The notes beneath the pieces are model-generated. The model worked only from the letters and a program-made list of their open reading frames with translations. It did not search any database and was not told the DNA's origin. Positions 16,540-26,245 of a DNA stretch of 64,000 nucleotides are shown here, piece after piece (position 1 is the first letter of the stretch; the number at the start of each line of letters is the position of its first letter). The translations under genes were made by a program, and so were the position numbers. This DNA is from Chitinophaga sp. sic0106 (GTDB lineage Bacteria > Bacteroidota > Bacteroidia > Chitinophagales > Chitinophagaceae): NCBI RefSeq assembly GCF_019219075.1, contig NZ_JAHUWJ010000027.1:1-64000 (forward strand). Reading direction: 5' to 3'.

Positions 16540-19500
16540 ATGCAAAAAATGAACATTTGCAGCTGGCTGCCCCGTGCCCGCCACTGCAGGTATAAAATAT
16601 TGCTTTTAATGAAGTGCACTGCTTTTTTGATGTTGGCTATCTGTCTGCATGTCAGTGCTACCGGCTATTCACAACGCGTATCCCTGAAAGTCGAGAATGC
16701 ATCGCTAAAGAAAGTATTTAACGAAATCAGGAAACAAACCGGTTACTACCTGGTTTGTGATGAATCGCTGCTGACTAAGTCCGGTTCGGTCACTTTCAGC
16801 GTCACCAACAGCTCCATCGATGATGTACTACAAAAGTGTTTCTCCGGTATCCCCTTCAGTTACTCACTGGTGGAGAAAACACTCATCATCAAACAAAGAG
16901 ATAATTTCGATCTGCGGCAGGACTCCACCCGCCAGGTAACGGGCCGCATTGCGGATGATAAAGGCTCCCCACTCATCGGCGCCAGTATTAAACTGAAAGG
17001 TACCAATACCGGTACCACCACCGATGAAAACGGCCGCTTTTCCATTTCCCTGAAAGAGCGTAACGGATTCCTGGAAATCAGTTTTATCGGCTACGAATCT
17101 AAAACAGTAGCCGTGTCCGCCACAGATAAAAACCTGAGCCTGAGCCTCAACCGCGACTCCCGCCAGATCGGTGAAGTACTCGTGGTAACAGCACTGGGCC
17201 TGGGCCGCAAAATGTCTAACCTAACCTATGCCACCCAACAACTCGGTACGCAGGAACTGTCGACCGTAAAAAGCACTAACGTGCTCAACAGCCTGAGCGG
17301 CAAGGTGTCCGGCGTGCAGATCAACCGCACCTCCGGCGGTGCCGGCGGCTCCGTGCGTATCGTGATCAGAGGGGATAAATCTACCCGCAACTCCCAGCCA
17401 CTATATGTAATAGATGGTTTGCCTTTGCTGAACCCTACCGGCGGCGCCAGCGCAGAATGGTATAATTCCACTGCCGACGGTGGCGATATTCTCTCCACCA
17501 TCAACCCGGAAGATATTGAGAGCATCAACATCCTCAAGGGACCATCGGCGTCTTCACTGTATGGCAGCCAGGGTAGTAACGGCGTTATCCTCATCACCAC
17601 CAAAAGAGCGAAAGCAGGGATATCCAAAGTGGATATTGCCAGTAATCTCACTTTTGACAAGGCTTACAACTTTCCCGAGCAACAGTACAACTACGGTCAA
17701 ACTACTGCTGCTACTGCCACTACTGCTGGCAGCGAGGATAGCTGGGGCGCGAAAGGCGCCACACAGCCTGGCTCCGACTACATCAACAAATTCTTCAATA
17801 CCGGCCTTACCTGGATTAACAGCGTTGGATTGACATGGGGTAACGACAAAACGTCCAACTATCTCTCGTACTCCAATACCGACAATAAAGGGATTGTACC
17901 CACCAACACACTCAAACAAAACTCGCTCACCTTCCGCGAATCAGGGAAATTCCTGAATGATAAACTCACCGTAGACGGTACCTTTATGGGCTCTATCCAG
18001 AATACCCATAACCGTATCAACCCGGGTGTGTACTTCAACCCGCTCACCGGTTTATACGCCTTCCCGAGAGGTCTCGATTTTGAGCAGTATAAAAACTTTG
18101 AATACTTCTCCACTTCCCGCTACCTGATGGCACAGAACTGGTGGAATATCAATCCTGATAAAGGTTACTCCGGCCAGGACTACCAACAAAATCCTTACTG
18201 GATTCTGAATCGTAACCCTACGGACAACGAGAACAGGAACGTATACACGGCGTTGTCGCTCCGCTACGCGGTAAACGACTGGCTGAATGTACAGATGCGT
18301 GGTAACTATAATAGTTATCAGAACGCTTATCAGCGCAATACCTACGCTACCACCCAAACTACGCTGGCTCCTGAGAACGGTTTGATTAATGTCAACAAAA
18401 CAAATAATCAGACCCTGTATGGCGACTTCGTATTACAGGCGAATAAAAATATAAATAAAGACCTGGGACTGAACGTTACCCTGGGAACTTCCATCCAGGA
18501 TCAGAAAGGAGCTACTACCAACGTACGCGGTGCGCTTACTGTTCCGAATGTGTTCCTTGAATCAGCCATCGACTGGACCAATGTTTCAAGGGCGGTTAAT
18601 ACCAATTCCTCTATCCGACGCCAGATACAGTCCGTTTTTGGTGCGGTGGAACTGGGATACCAGGATAAATTATTCCTGAATTTCACTGACCGGAACGACT
18701 GGTCGTCGACCCTGGCATATACGCCTACTTCCGGCAAAGGATTCAATTATTATTCAGCTGGTGTGAGTGCGGTACTCAGCAGGATCTTTAACCTGCCGCA
18801 ATCCATTGATTACGCGAAAGTTCGTGTATCCTATGCCGTAGTGGGTAATGATATTGATCCGTTCAGAACCAGACCGCTGTATACCTTCAATGCGGGTATT
18901 TCCACGCCACCGGTTAGTAATCCCATTCACGTGGCCGGTTACTACCTGCAACCTGAAAAGAATAAATCCCTTGAAATAGGTACCCAGTGGAGCATACTCA
19001 AAAACAGGCTCACACTCGATGTTACCGGGTATAAATCCAATATCACCAACCAGTTTTTCCAGAACATTGCCGTAGCACCAGGCATTGGTGCCGGTACCAG
19101 TGCGGATGTAAACGGTGGTAATATTCAGAATACCGGGGTAGAAGTAGCTTTATCCTATGGTGTGATTAAAACACCGGTGATCAGTTGGACCACCACGCTG
19201 AACTATTCCTACAACCAGAACAAGGTAATAGAACTCTTCAACTCTTCTATTGTGGCCAATCCGTCTGCGGATCAGAAATATTCGCTGAACGGTGGCTCCG
19301 GCTTCCTGGTACAGGGTGGTTCCTTCGGTGATATTTATGGTCGTGGTTTCAAGAGAGATGATCAGGGACGTATTATGGTAGGAGCGGACAATCTGCCTTT
19401 ATCAGTAGATAACGTGTACCTGGGCAATCCTAACCCTAAATCCATTGTAGGTTGGAGCAACAGCGTTAGCATTCATGACTTCGCGATCGGCTTCCTGATC

Positions 19501-19953
19501 GATGGCAAATTTGGCGGCAGGGTACTGAGTATCACTGAGGCGCTGATGGACCAGATGGGTGTGAGCAAAAGAACCGGTGAAGCCCGAGATAATGGCGGCA
19601 AAGTGGTAATTGCGAATGCGGTAGATCCTACCGGAAAGGTAATTAATGCGGAAGTTGATGCGAAAGATTACTACAAAACAATTGGTGGTAAAGGTCCGAT
19701 AGCAGAGGCTTATATGTATGATGCCAGCGCTATTCGCCTGCGCGAGTTTTCCGTTGGCTATACGCTGAAGCTGGATAAAATGGTGAAACAACTAAAGTTC
19801 AGCGTGATCGGTAATAACCTTTTCTTCCTTTACAACAAGGCGCCGTTTGATCCTGAGCAGGTAGCGGCTGTAAACCCCGGTGGTGTGGGTGTAGACGTAT
19901 TTGGTTTGCCTACCTACCGCAGTATTGGTTTCAGCATTAAAGCCACCTTGTAA
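16540..19953 (+). CDS. SusC/RagA-family TonB-dependent outer-membrane transporter
   Basis: A 1137-residue transporter with, in order, a signal peptide (hydrophobic core about 23-42), an STN signalling domain (about 50-118), a carboxypeptidase-regulatory-like beta domain (QVTGRIADDKGSPLIGASI, about 130-205), the plug domain with LKGPSASSLYGSQGSNGVI, and a C-terminal 22-strand barrel. It imports oligosaccharides with energy from TonB-ExbBD. The STN domain is the part that signals to the FecR protein encoded upstream. The SusD-like lipoprotein gene is 26 bases downstream. Confidence 0.95.
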   Translation: MQKMNICSWLPRARHCRYKILLLMKCTAFLMLAICLHVSATGYSQRVSLKVENASLKKVFNEIRKQTGYYLVCDESLLTKSGSVTFSVTNSSIDDVLQKCFSGIPFSYSLVEKTLIIKQRDNFDLRQDSTRQVTGRIADDKGSPLIGASIKLKGTNTGTTTDENGRFSISLKERNGFLEISFIGYESKTVAVSATDKNLSLSLNRDSRQIGEVLVVTALGLGRKMSNLTYATQQLGTQELSTVKSTNVLNSLSGKVSGVQINRTSGGAGGSVRIVIRGDKSTRNSQPLYVIDGLPLLNPTGGASAEWYNSTADGGDILSTINPEDIESINILKGPSASSLYGSQGSNGVILITTKRAKAGISKVDIASNLTFDKAYNFPEQQYNYGQTTAATATTAGSEDSWGAKGATQPGSDYINKFFNTGLTWINSVGLTWGNDKTSNYLSYSNTDNKGIVPTNTLKQNSLTFRESGKFLNDKLTVDGTFMGSIQNTHNRINPGVYFNPLTGLYAFPRGLDFEQYKNFEYFSTSRYLMAQNWWNINPDKGYSGQDYQQNPYWILNRNPTDNENRNVYTALSLRYAVNDWLNVQMRGNYNSYQNAYQRNTYATTQTTLAPENGLINVNKTNNQTLYGDFVLQANKNINKDLGLNVTLGTSIQDQKGATTNVRGALTVPNVFLESAIDWTNVSRAVNTNSSIRRQIQSVFGAVELGYQDKLFLNFTDRNDWSSTLAYTPTSGKGFNYYSAGVSAVLSRIFNLPQSIDYAKVRVSYAVVGNDIDPFRTRPLYTFNAGISTPPVSNPIHVAGYYLQPEKNKSLEIGTQWSILKNRLTLDVTGYKSNITNQFFQNIAVAPGIGAGTSADVNGGNIQNTGVEVALSYGVIKTPVISWTTTLNYSYNQNKVIELFNSSIVANPSADQKYSLNGGSGFLVQGGSFGDIYGRGFKRDDQGRIMVGADNLPLSVDNVYLGNPNPKSIVGWSNSVSIHDFAIGFLIDGKFGGRVLSITEALMDQMGVSKRTGEARDNGGKVVIANAVDPTGKVINAEVDAKDYYKTIGGKGPIAEAYMYDASAIRLREFSVGYTLKLDKMVKQLKFSVIGNNLFFLYNKAPFDPEQVAAVNPGGVGVDVFGLPTYRSIGFSIKATL

Positions 19954-19979
19954 TCCGGATCACTTGTTTTTCCTTAAAA

Positions 19980-21605
19980 ATGAACAACATGAAAATTACT
20001 TTCTATAAAAGTTGCATACTGGCAGCCCTGGTGCTTACGTCCTGTACAAAAAAGTTTGAGGAGCTGAATACCAATCCTGCCGGTGTTACAGAAGATGTGT
20101 TCAAGGCGGATTTCCAGCAGATCATCCTGCCGCTGAAGAATGCACAGAAGGCGATACAGCATTCCGGTAACTACCAGATACAACAAAACCTGAATGCGGA
20201 TATTTACAGTGGTTACATGATGACGCCAACACCATTCAATGGTAATAATAATAACAGCACTTACTTCATGATGGATGGGTGGAATAACTCCATCCTGGAT
20301 GCGGCGTATAACGATGTAATGCGCTCGCTGAGTGATTACAAAGATTTGAGTGAAACTTATGCCGGGGTAGATTTTTCTTTTACTGACGGTATCGCTAAAA
20401 CGATTAAGGTGCTGGCGATGCACCGGGTATCGGATATTTTCGGGCCTATCATCTATACCCACTTCGGGCAGGCAAACGCTGATTTGTCTGTTGATTACGA
20501 TTCCCAAAAGGACGCCTATACGGCGTTTTTTGCAGACCTGGATCAGGCGGCAACGCTGTTAAAGCCTTTTGCTTCCGGGGAGAAGAAAGTGCTGTCGGCA
20601 TTCACCAGGGCCGATATCATTTATGCGGGTAATGCCGGTAACTGGCTGAAACTGGTGAACACGTTACGCTTACGACTTGCCATCAGGATTGTTAACATTG
20701 ATGGGCCATTGGCAAAAACGCAGGGTGAGAAAGCGCTGGCAGCAGCCAGTGGCGGACTCATTACCACCAACGCTGCCAACGCCCTGGTGGACCTGGGTAT
20801 GCGGCATCCGGTGAGTGAAATCATTGGCTGGGATGATATCCGCAGCGGTGCACCTTTATCTTGTTTGTTAATCGGATATAGTGATCCGCGCTTAACCCAT
20901 ATGGTAGCTCCTGCTGCCGACGGTGCGGTAGCCGGCCAATACATCGGTATCCGCAATGGTGTGGCGATTGATGATAAGTCGAGATACTCCGGTTACTCCA
21001 TACCACTGGCCAAAGCCGCTTCCGGTGATTATTTTGATGCCAAAGCCGGTAAAATGAAGCTGGCATCTGCCGCAGAAACTTATTTTCTGATGGCAGAAGC
21101 AGCGCTTAATAACTGGGCGAATGCCGGGGATGCAGCGGAAAACTACAATAAAGGTATCGCCATATCATTTGAAGAATGGGGCGCCGGCTCTTCCGCCGAC
21201 TATGCCGCTAACAACACCGCCACGGCGGCCCCTTATGCGGACCCTAAGGCTATGGTGGCCGGCAAGAACGATGTGCTTGCCAAAGATCCTAACCTGAGCC
21301 AGATCACCATCAAATGGGACGACGGCGCTTCGCCTGCCCAAAAGCTCGAAAGAATCATTACACAAAAGTGGATTGCCATTTATCCTGATGGCCAGGAAGC
21401 CTGGAGTGAATTCAGACGTACAGGGTATCCAAAGTTATTCCCCGTAGTGGTGAATAGCAGCGGTGGACTGATACCTGGATTTATCAACAGATTGCCTATC
21501 TCCAGTAAATATCAGGCTGCCAACAAACCTGGATACGACAGAGCGGTAAAAACTATGACTGGACCAGACAACGGAGGAACCAGGTTATGGTGGGATATTA
21601 ATTAG
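19980..21605 (+). CDS. SusD-like glycan-binding lipoprotein
   Basis: A 541-residue lipoprotein with signal and lipobox LVLTSC (Cys22), placing it on the outer-membrane surface as the lid of the SusC pore. The start ...KKFEELNTNPAGVTED and the late block AEAALNNWANAGDAAENYNKGI fit the SusD-like_2 branch, an alpha-helical TPR scaffold that captures oligosaccharides. An alternative start is the ATG at 19989. It is co-oriented and closely spaced with susC and with the GH18 gene. Confidence 0.92.
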   Translation: MNNMKITFYKSCILAALVLTSCTKKFEELNTNPAGVTEDVFKADFQQIILPLKNAQKAIQHSGNYQIQQNLNADIYSGYMMTPTPFNGNNNNSTYFMMDGWNNSILDAAYNDVMRSLSDYKDLSETYAGVDFSFTDGIAKTIKVLAMHRVSDIFGPIIYTHFGQANADLSVDYDSQKDAYTAFFADLDQAATLLKPFASGEKKVLSAFTRADIIYAGNAGNWLKLVNTLRLRLAIRIVNIDGPLAKTQGEKALAAASGGLITTNAANALVDLGMRHPVSEIIGWDDIRSGAPLSCLLIGYSDPRLTHMVAPAADGAVAGQYIGIRNGVAIDDKSRYSGYSIPLAKAASGDYFDAKAGKMKLASAAETYFLMAEAALNNWANAGDAAENYNKGIAISFEEWGAGSSADYAANNTATAAPYADPKAMVAGKNDVLAKDPNLSQITIKWDDGASPAQKLERIITQKWIAIYPDGQEAWSEFRRTGYPKLFPVVVNSSGGLIPGFINRLPISSKYQAANKPGYDRAVKTMTGPDNGGTRLWWDIN

Positions 21606-21653
21606 GGAACTTTTATCACCCTCGATTTATTCACCACATAAACACCCCTCGTT

Positions 21654-23015
21654 ATGAGAAAACAGCATCTTGTAGCTGTGGTACCAATGCTATTATTGGT
21701 ACTGCTGACCTCATGTACCAAAAAAGAGGTAGCCCCTCTCGCGGAGCCCAATGGCCCTGCTGTACGTACCGAACTGGTAACGCTGCCGGCAGCGGGCCAG
21801 AACAAAGTAGCCTATTACGCTTTTGACGCCACCCCCCAGGGGCAGGGTTACATGTCGCTTACCAATTTTACCGACAAAGCCAACATCATCGTGGTATTTG
21901 AAGGTACCTTATGGGAGCTGGCCGACACTGTGAATTACAATTCAGGCTGGATGATCAACAGCATTTACAAAAACAAAAAGAAAGTGCTGGAAGACATCCA
22001 GACACTCCGTTCACAAGGCAAGATTGTATTAATGAATGTGGATGATGCTGCCTCCTGGAGCACCGCTACACCGTTTACCACCTACAATGGAACGGGATAC
22101 AATTACACACAGTTTGCCTCCTTTATCAACACCTGTGTAAACACCGTAGGATTAGATGGTATCTCTCTGGATGTGGAGCATGGCGCTACCGACAACACCA
22201 ATTACCGGAACCTGATCAAGGAATTGGGTAAGTACTTTGGTCCGCTTTCTTCCAGCCCTACCACTAAGATCTATACCGGTGCTTTTTACTCCGGTGGCGC
22301 ACCTGGCCCGTCTTTCAGGGATACTGCCTTAGCGAAGTACCTGAACTTTGTGATGGACATGGGCTACTTCAACGACAATACCTCCCGTTTCAATTACTGG
22401 GCGGCCACACTGGGCAATGCTAAAGTAATGGATGGGATGTCGTACGACTACAACAGTCAGAGCAGCGCTGTATCACATGCACAATGGCACCCGTCGCCGG
22501 ATAAAGCCGGTGTGATGGTGTTTGCCGGTAACGTAAACAAAGCGTACACCGATGCCGTACTGGATGCGGTAACTACCACTACTACACCTGGTAATCCGAA
22601 CGATGTAACGGACCTGGGTGGTACCACCACTGCACAGTATAACAACTCACCGTCCGGCGAGGAAATTGGTAAGCTGACAGATAACAGCACCAGCACCAAA
22701 TACCTTACCACCAATGGTTCCGGATGGGTACAGTTCCATGCTACTACGGCGGCAGTGGTGAAAAGTTATACCATTACTTCGGCTAACGATGTACCTAATC
22801 GTGATCCTAAGAACTGGACCTTGCAGGGTTCTAACAATGGTACCAGCTGGACCACCCTGGATACGCAAACGAATCAAACCTTTGCTACCCGTTTCCTCAA
22901 AAAAACCTACACTATTACCAATACCACTTCCTATGCCTACTATCGCCTGAATGTAAGCGCAGTAGTAAGTGGTACAATTATGCAGATGTCGGAGTGGGAG
23001 CTGTTGAAGATCTAG
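21654..23015 (+). CDS. GH18 endo-beta-N-acetylglucosaminidase-like lipoprotein with F5/8 type C domain
   Basis: A 453-residue lipoprotein (lipobox LLTSC, Cys21). Residues about 45-300 form a GH18 TIM barrel; its active-site strand reads LDGISLDVEH with Asp168, Asp173 and the acid/base Glu175, but Ser171 where the DxxDxDxE motif usually has Asp. The DVEH ending resembles EndoS-type enzymes that cut the chitobiose core of N-glycans. Residues about 315-453 are a discoidin/F5-8 type C (CBM32-like) carbohydrate-binding domain. As the third gene after susC and susD it supplies the glycans that the pair imports. Chitinase activity is the alternative. Confidence 0.85.
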   Translation: MRKQHLVAVVPMLLLVLLTSCTKKEVAPLAEPNGPAVRTELVTLPAAGQNKVAYYAFDATPQGQGYMSLTNFTDKANIIVVFEGTLWELADTVNYNSGWMINSIYKNKKKVLEDIQTLRSQGKIVLMNVDDAASWSTATPFTTYNGTGYNYTQFASFINTCVNTVGLDGISLDVEHGATDNTNYRNLIKELGKYFGPLSSSPTTKIYTGAFYSGGAPGPSFRDTALAKYLNFVMDMGYFNDNTSRFNYWAATLGNAKVMDGMSYDYNSQSSAVSHAQWHPSPDKAGVMVFAGNVNKAYTDAVLDAVTTTTTPGNPNDVTDLGGTTTAQYNNSPSGEEIGKLTDNSTSTKYLTTNGSGWVQFHATTAAVVKSYTITSANDVPNRDPKNWTLQGSNNGTSWTTLDTQTNQTFATRFLKKTYTITNTTSYAYYRLNVSAVVSGTIMQMSEWELLKI

Positions 23016-23059
23016 GAAAATTAATACAGGAGCGGCTTTGGCTGATCCTGCCTGCAGAG

Positions 23060-23097
23060 AGCGGGAAAGATCCGGAAGGATTTTTTCCCGCTTTTTT
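23060..23097 (+). terminator. Terminator closing the susC-susD-GH18 genes
   Basis: AGCGGGAAA and TTTCCCGCT form a 9-bp stem with a 15-base loop, followed by TTTTTT. It separates the glycan locus from the antiporter gene. Confidence 0.88.
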
Positions 23098-23252
23098 AAT
23101 ATGTTCAGTAAGGAGTAGTGAAATGAAAAACTATCTATGTTTCAATGCAGTTGTATGTTGGCATGAGCAGGCTTTTCCCAGCTTTGTCATGTATTGGGGC
23201 GGCTCCGCCTATACAGAAGGTACAGGATTACATTATTGGCTATCTTTAACCC

Positions 23253-24530
23253 ATGGAGAATTACAGCATCGTTCTGTTTCTGTTGGCAGTCATGATTGGT
23301 TTGTCCGCCTTTGCGGGTAAGATAAAATTACCTTACCCGGTGATGCTGATCGTAGCGGGCATTGCCATCGGTTTTATTCCCACACTGCCGGAGATAGTGC
23401 TGAATCCTGAAATCATCTTCCTGATATTTTTACCGCCTTTATTGTACGATGCGGCCTTTAATATTTCCTTCGCAGACTTCCGTACCAATATTAATACTAT
23501 TGGTACGCTGGCGATAGGGTTGGTATTTTTAACGGCTTGCTGCATTGCTGTGCTGGCGCATTTCCTTATTCCCGGTATGACCTGGGCTATGTCGTTTACG
23601 CTCGGGGCTATCTTATCGGCCACGGATGCAGTTGCGGCCACCAGTATTACGAAGGGTTTGCATCTCTCCCATAAAACCCTGACTATACTGGAAGGAGAGA
23701 GCCTGGTAAATGATGCGTCGGCGTTGGTTGCTTTTCGTTTTGCCCTTGCGGCGGTTACAGGAACTGCTTTTGTGTTCTGGCATGCTTTGCTGCAATTTTT
23801 CCTGCTCATGGGCGGTGGGGTTCTGATAGGATTTGTGATGGCAAAGTTGCTGGCGTTTATCCTTGTCCGTGTGAAAGGCAATGATATGGTGACTATCAGC
23901 TTTATGTTAATCATGCCGTTTATTACTTACCTGCTGGCAGAGGAGCTGCATGTATCCGGCGTTATTGCTGTGGTGATACTGGGGCTGGGTATTTCCCGCT
24001 TTAGCAAAAAGGTGTTTCCGGACAGTATCAAGTTGCAGTCAAAATCCATCTGGGATGTCATCATATTTATGCTCAATGGCTTGATCTTTATCCTTATTGG
24101 CCTTGAGTTTCCGTATGTATTAAAAAATATAGAACCGGATAAGGTATGGCTGTATGTGGGGTATGCTTTCCTGGTAAATATTGTGGCACTGGTAGTGAGA
24201 ATGATAAGGGTATTTATGCAGAAGGGTTCCTTGCAGCGGGCGTTCCAGCGGAAGGATAAGCGGGTGAGTGTAAATGCGCTGCTGGATTATAAAACCAGCC
24301 TGATCATCTCCTGGGCGGGCATGCGGGGTATTGTGTCGCTCGCTATTGCGATTGGTTTACCTAAAACGCTGGAAGGCGGTGCGCCCTTTCCGCAGCGGGA
24401 TATCATTATATTCATTTCGGTGGTGGCGGTACTGATATCGCTTATTGGGCAAGGCCTTACGCTGCCCTGGCTCATACGCACCCTTACCCGGCAGCAGCCG
24501 GCAGTTGCGGAGCCACATTCACCGAAATAG
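23253..24530 (+). CDS. CPA1-family Na+/H+ antiporter
   Basis: A 425-residue integral membrane protein with about twelve hydrophobic helices. The CPA1 ion-binding signatures are present: SATDAVAATSI in helix 5 (about 126-136) and GESLVNDASALV in helix 6 (about 150-161). It exchanges cytoplasmic sodium (or potassium) for protons across the inner membrane in pH and salt homeostasis. It is followed 26 bases later by a Crp/Fnr-type regulator on the same strand, which may belong to the same transcript. A longer cytoplasmic C-terminal regulatory domain, seen in some relatives, is absent. Confidence 0.92.
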   Translation: MENYSIVLFLLAVMIGLSAFAGKIKLPYPVMLIVAGIAIGFIPTLPEIVLNPEIIFLIFLPPLLYDAAFNISFADFRTNINTIGTLAIGLVFLTACCIAVLAHFLIPGMTWAMSFTLGAILSATDAVAATSITKGLHLSHKTLTILEGESLVNDASALVAFRFALAAVTGTAFVFWHALLQFFLLMGGGVLIGFVMAKLLAFILVRVKGNDMVTISFMLIMPFITYLLAEELHVSGVIAVVILGLGISRFSKKVFPDSIKLQSKSIWDVIIFMLNGLIFILIGLEFPYVLKNIEPDKVWLYVGYAFLVNIVALVVRMIRVFMQKGSLQRAFQRKDKRVSVNALLDYKTSLIISWAGMRGIVSLAIAIGLPKTLEGGAPFPQRDIIIFISVVAVLISLIGQGLTLPWLIRTLTRQQPAVAEPHSPK

Positions 24531-24556
24531 TTTTTATCTTGCCACAAATTTCATAA

Positions 24557-25168
24557 ATGTCTTTTTCAATAAATATTTTACAGGGCCTGCTACAGGAGCT
24601 CAGTGGTGTGTTGCCGGCAGATACGGCGCCGCTGTTTACCATTACCCGTGTGCTGAAACTGGAAGAAGGAGAGGTGTATATCCGGGAAGGTGACCTGAGC
24701 CGGAAGCTGGCATTTATTGAAAAGGGCATTATGCGCGCCTATGCCGAAAAGGCCAGCGGCGACGACGCCACACTGTTCCTCCGCTGGGAAGGACAGCTGA
24801 TCGCCTCCCACGATGCCATTATCCAGCGGCAGCCATCCCGGTTTGTTTATCGCGCACTGGAGCCGGTAACCATGCTGGAAATCGACTACGATAAAATGGA
24901 AGAGGTGCTGAAAGACCATCCCGAATTTGAACCGCTGCGCAACTATTTTCTGATGAAGATGCTGGCCGAAGCCCTGGAAGGCTTGGAAGGGTTTGTATTT
25001 CTATCTCCGGAAGAAAGATACCTGCGGCTGGTAGACAGTAAATGGGGGGTGGTAAACCGGGTGCCGGATAAATACATTGCCTCTATGCTCGGCGTAACGC
25101 CCGTTTCGTTGAGCCGTATCCGTAAGCGTCTGCATGCCAGGGGCCGTAAACCGGAAGAAGGAAATTAA
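24557..25168 (+). CDS. Crp/Fnr-family transcriptional regulator
   Basis: A 203-residue protein with an N-terminal cyclic-nucleotide-binding-type beta roll (LEEGEVYIREGDLSRKLAFIEKGIMRAY, about 34-61), a long dimerisation helix and a C-terminal winged helix (PDKYIASMLGVTPVSLSRIRKRL). The Arg/Ser pocket that binds cAMP in Escherichia coli CRP is not evident, so another ligand or none is likely. Proteins of this subgroup are common in Bacteroidota and respond to stress or redox signals. It may regulate the antiporter or hydroxylase genes at its sides. Confidence 0.88.
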   Translation: MSFSINILQGLLQELSGVLPADTAPLFTITRVLKLEEGEVYIREGDLSRKLAFIEKGIMRAYAEKASGDDATLFLRWEGQLIASHDAIIQRQPSRFVYRALEPVTMLEIDYDKMEEVLKDHPEFEPLRNYFLMKMLAEALEGLEGFVFLSPEERYLRLVDSKWGVVNRVPDKYIASMLGVTPVSLSRIRKRLHARGRKPEEGN

Positions 25169-25252
25169 CCTTTGTTAATTTGATTTATTATCATTTGTTA
25201 ACCCCGTATTGCTGCCACCATAGCTATTTTTGAGGTACTAATCTCATTGGAT

Positions 25253-26032
25253 ATGGAAGCAGTAATTGCAGCAACGATCAACATTTTTACCACCTCCGTT
25301 ATTCGGTATTTCTTATTGGCAGGTATTCCCTTTGTTCTTTTTTACTGGTTGTTTCCCCGTAAAAACAGTCAGCGGAAAATTCAGCAGCGGCTGGCCGCTA
25401 AAAAGGATTTCCTGCGGGAAGTATGGCATTCTATGACCAGCACACTGGTGTTTACAGTTATTTCAGTGGTCATACTGTTTACGCCCGTACGAAATATTAC
25501 CCAGTTATATACTAACATCAACGACTACCCGATATGGTACATCGGTGTAAGCCTGGTGCTGACGCTCATTGTACACGACACCTACTTTTATTGGATGCAC
25601 CGGATCATGCATCATCCGGCGTTGTTTAAGCGAACCCACCTGGTACACCACCAGAGTACAAACCCTTCGCCGTGGACGAGCTACAGCTTTCACGTGCTGG
25701 AAGCCATCGTGGAAGGCGGCGTGCTGCTGGTGATCACCGTTATGATGCCACTGCATCCACTTACGGTGCTGCTGTTTACCGTTACCGGGTTTATTATCAA
25801 CGTATACGGCCACCTCGGCTATGAGCTGATGCCACGCTGGTACCGCAATACCTGGGCCTTTGAATTGTTTAATACTTCCGTGCATCACAACCTCCATCAC
25901 AGTAAGTTTAAAGGGAATTACGGGCTGTACTTCCGCGTATGGGACCGGCTCATGGGTACGGAGCATCCGGACTATGTGAAAGAATATGATAAGGTGCAGG
26001 CCAGGAGATTTCCGGTGGCTGCTGCTGCCTGA
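25253..26032 (+). CDS. Sterol desaturase/fatty acid hydroxylase-family membrane enzyme
   Basis: A 259-residue integral membrane di-iron oxygenase, taken from the ATG at 25253 (a TTG two codons earlier is less likely). The eight-histidine pattern is complete: HDTYFYWMHRIMHH, then HLVHHQS and finally HHNLHHSKFKGNYG, with WDRLMGTEHPDY near the end. The enzymes insert oxygen into lipids using O2 and electrons from a partner reductase. In Bacteroidota relatives hydroxylate fatty acids, sphingolipids or carotenoids; the substrate here is unknown. A strong terminator follows. Confidence 0.9.
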   Translation: MEAVIAATINIFTTSVIRYFLLAGIPFVLFYWLFPRKNSQRKIQQRLAAKKDFLREVWHSMTSTLVFTVISVVILFTPVRNITQLYTNINDYPIWYIGVSLVLTLIVHDTYFYWMHRIMHHPALFKRTHLVHHQSTNPSPWTSYSFHVLEAIVEGGVLLVITVMMPLHPLTVLLFTVTGFIINVYGHLGYELMPRWYRNTWAFELFNTSVHHNLHHSKFKGNYGLYFRVWDRLMGTEHPDYVKEYDKVQARRFPVAAAA

Positions 26033-26064
26033 GCGCAGCATAATTTGGGTGCCAGATTCCCCCA

Positions 26065-26104
26065 AAAAGCGGGTGTGTCAAATTTGATACACCCGCTTTT
26101 ATTT
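26065..26104. terminator. Long palindromic terminator
   Basis: An 18-bp inverted repeat (AAAAGCGGGTGTGTCAAA against TTTGATACACCCGCTTTT) with one mismatch and no spacer, followed by ATTTA. It ends the hydroxylase gene. Confidence 0.88.
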
Positions 26105-26245
26105 ATAATACAATCAGTTACGTATCCGAACTTTTCAAGCATGAATTATAATATTAATGTATGTAAATAATTTATATTTTGTGCCTCAGTAGAAAAGATT
26201 AACCTTATCCCTTTGAAAAACCCGATCACCTAAAACACCCAGTTT

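Noticed and set aside
19974..20507. Minus-strand 177-codon open frame inside the SusD-like gene
   Set aside because: Fully antisense to a well-supported lipoprotein gene and without a recognisable product.
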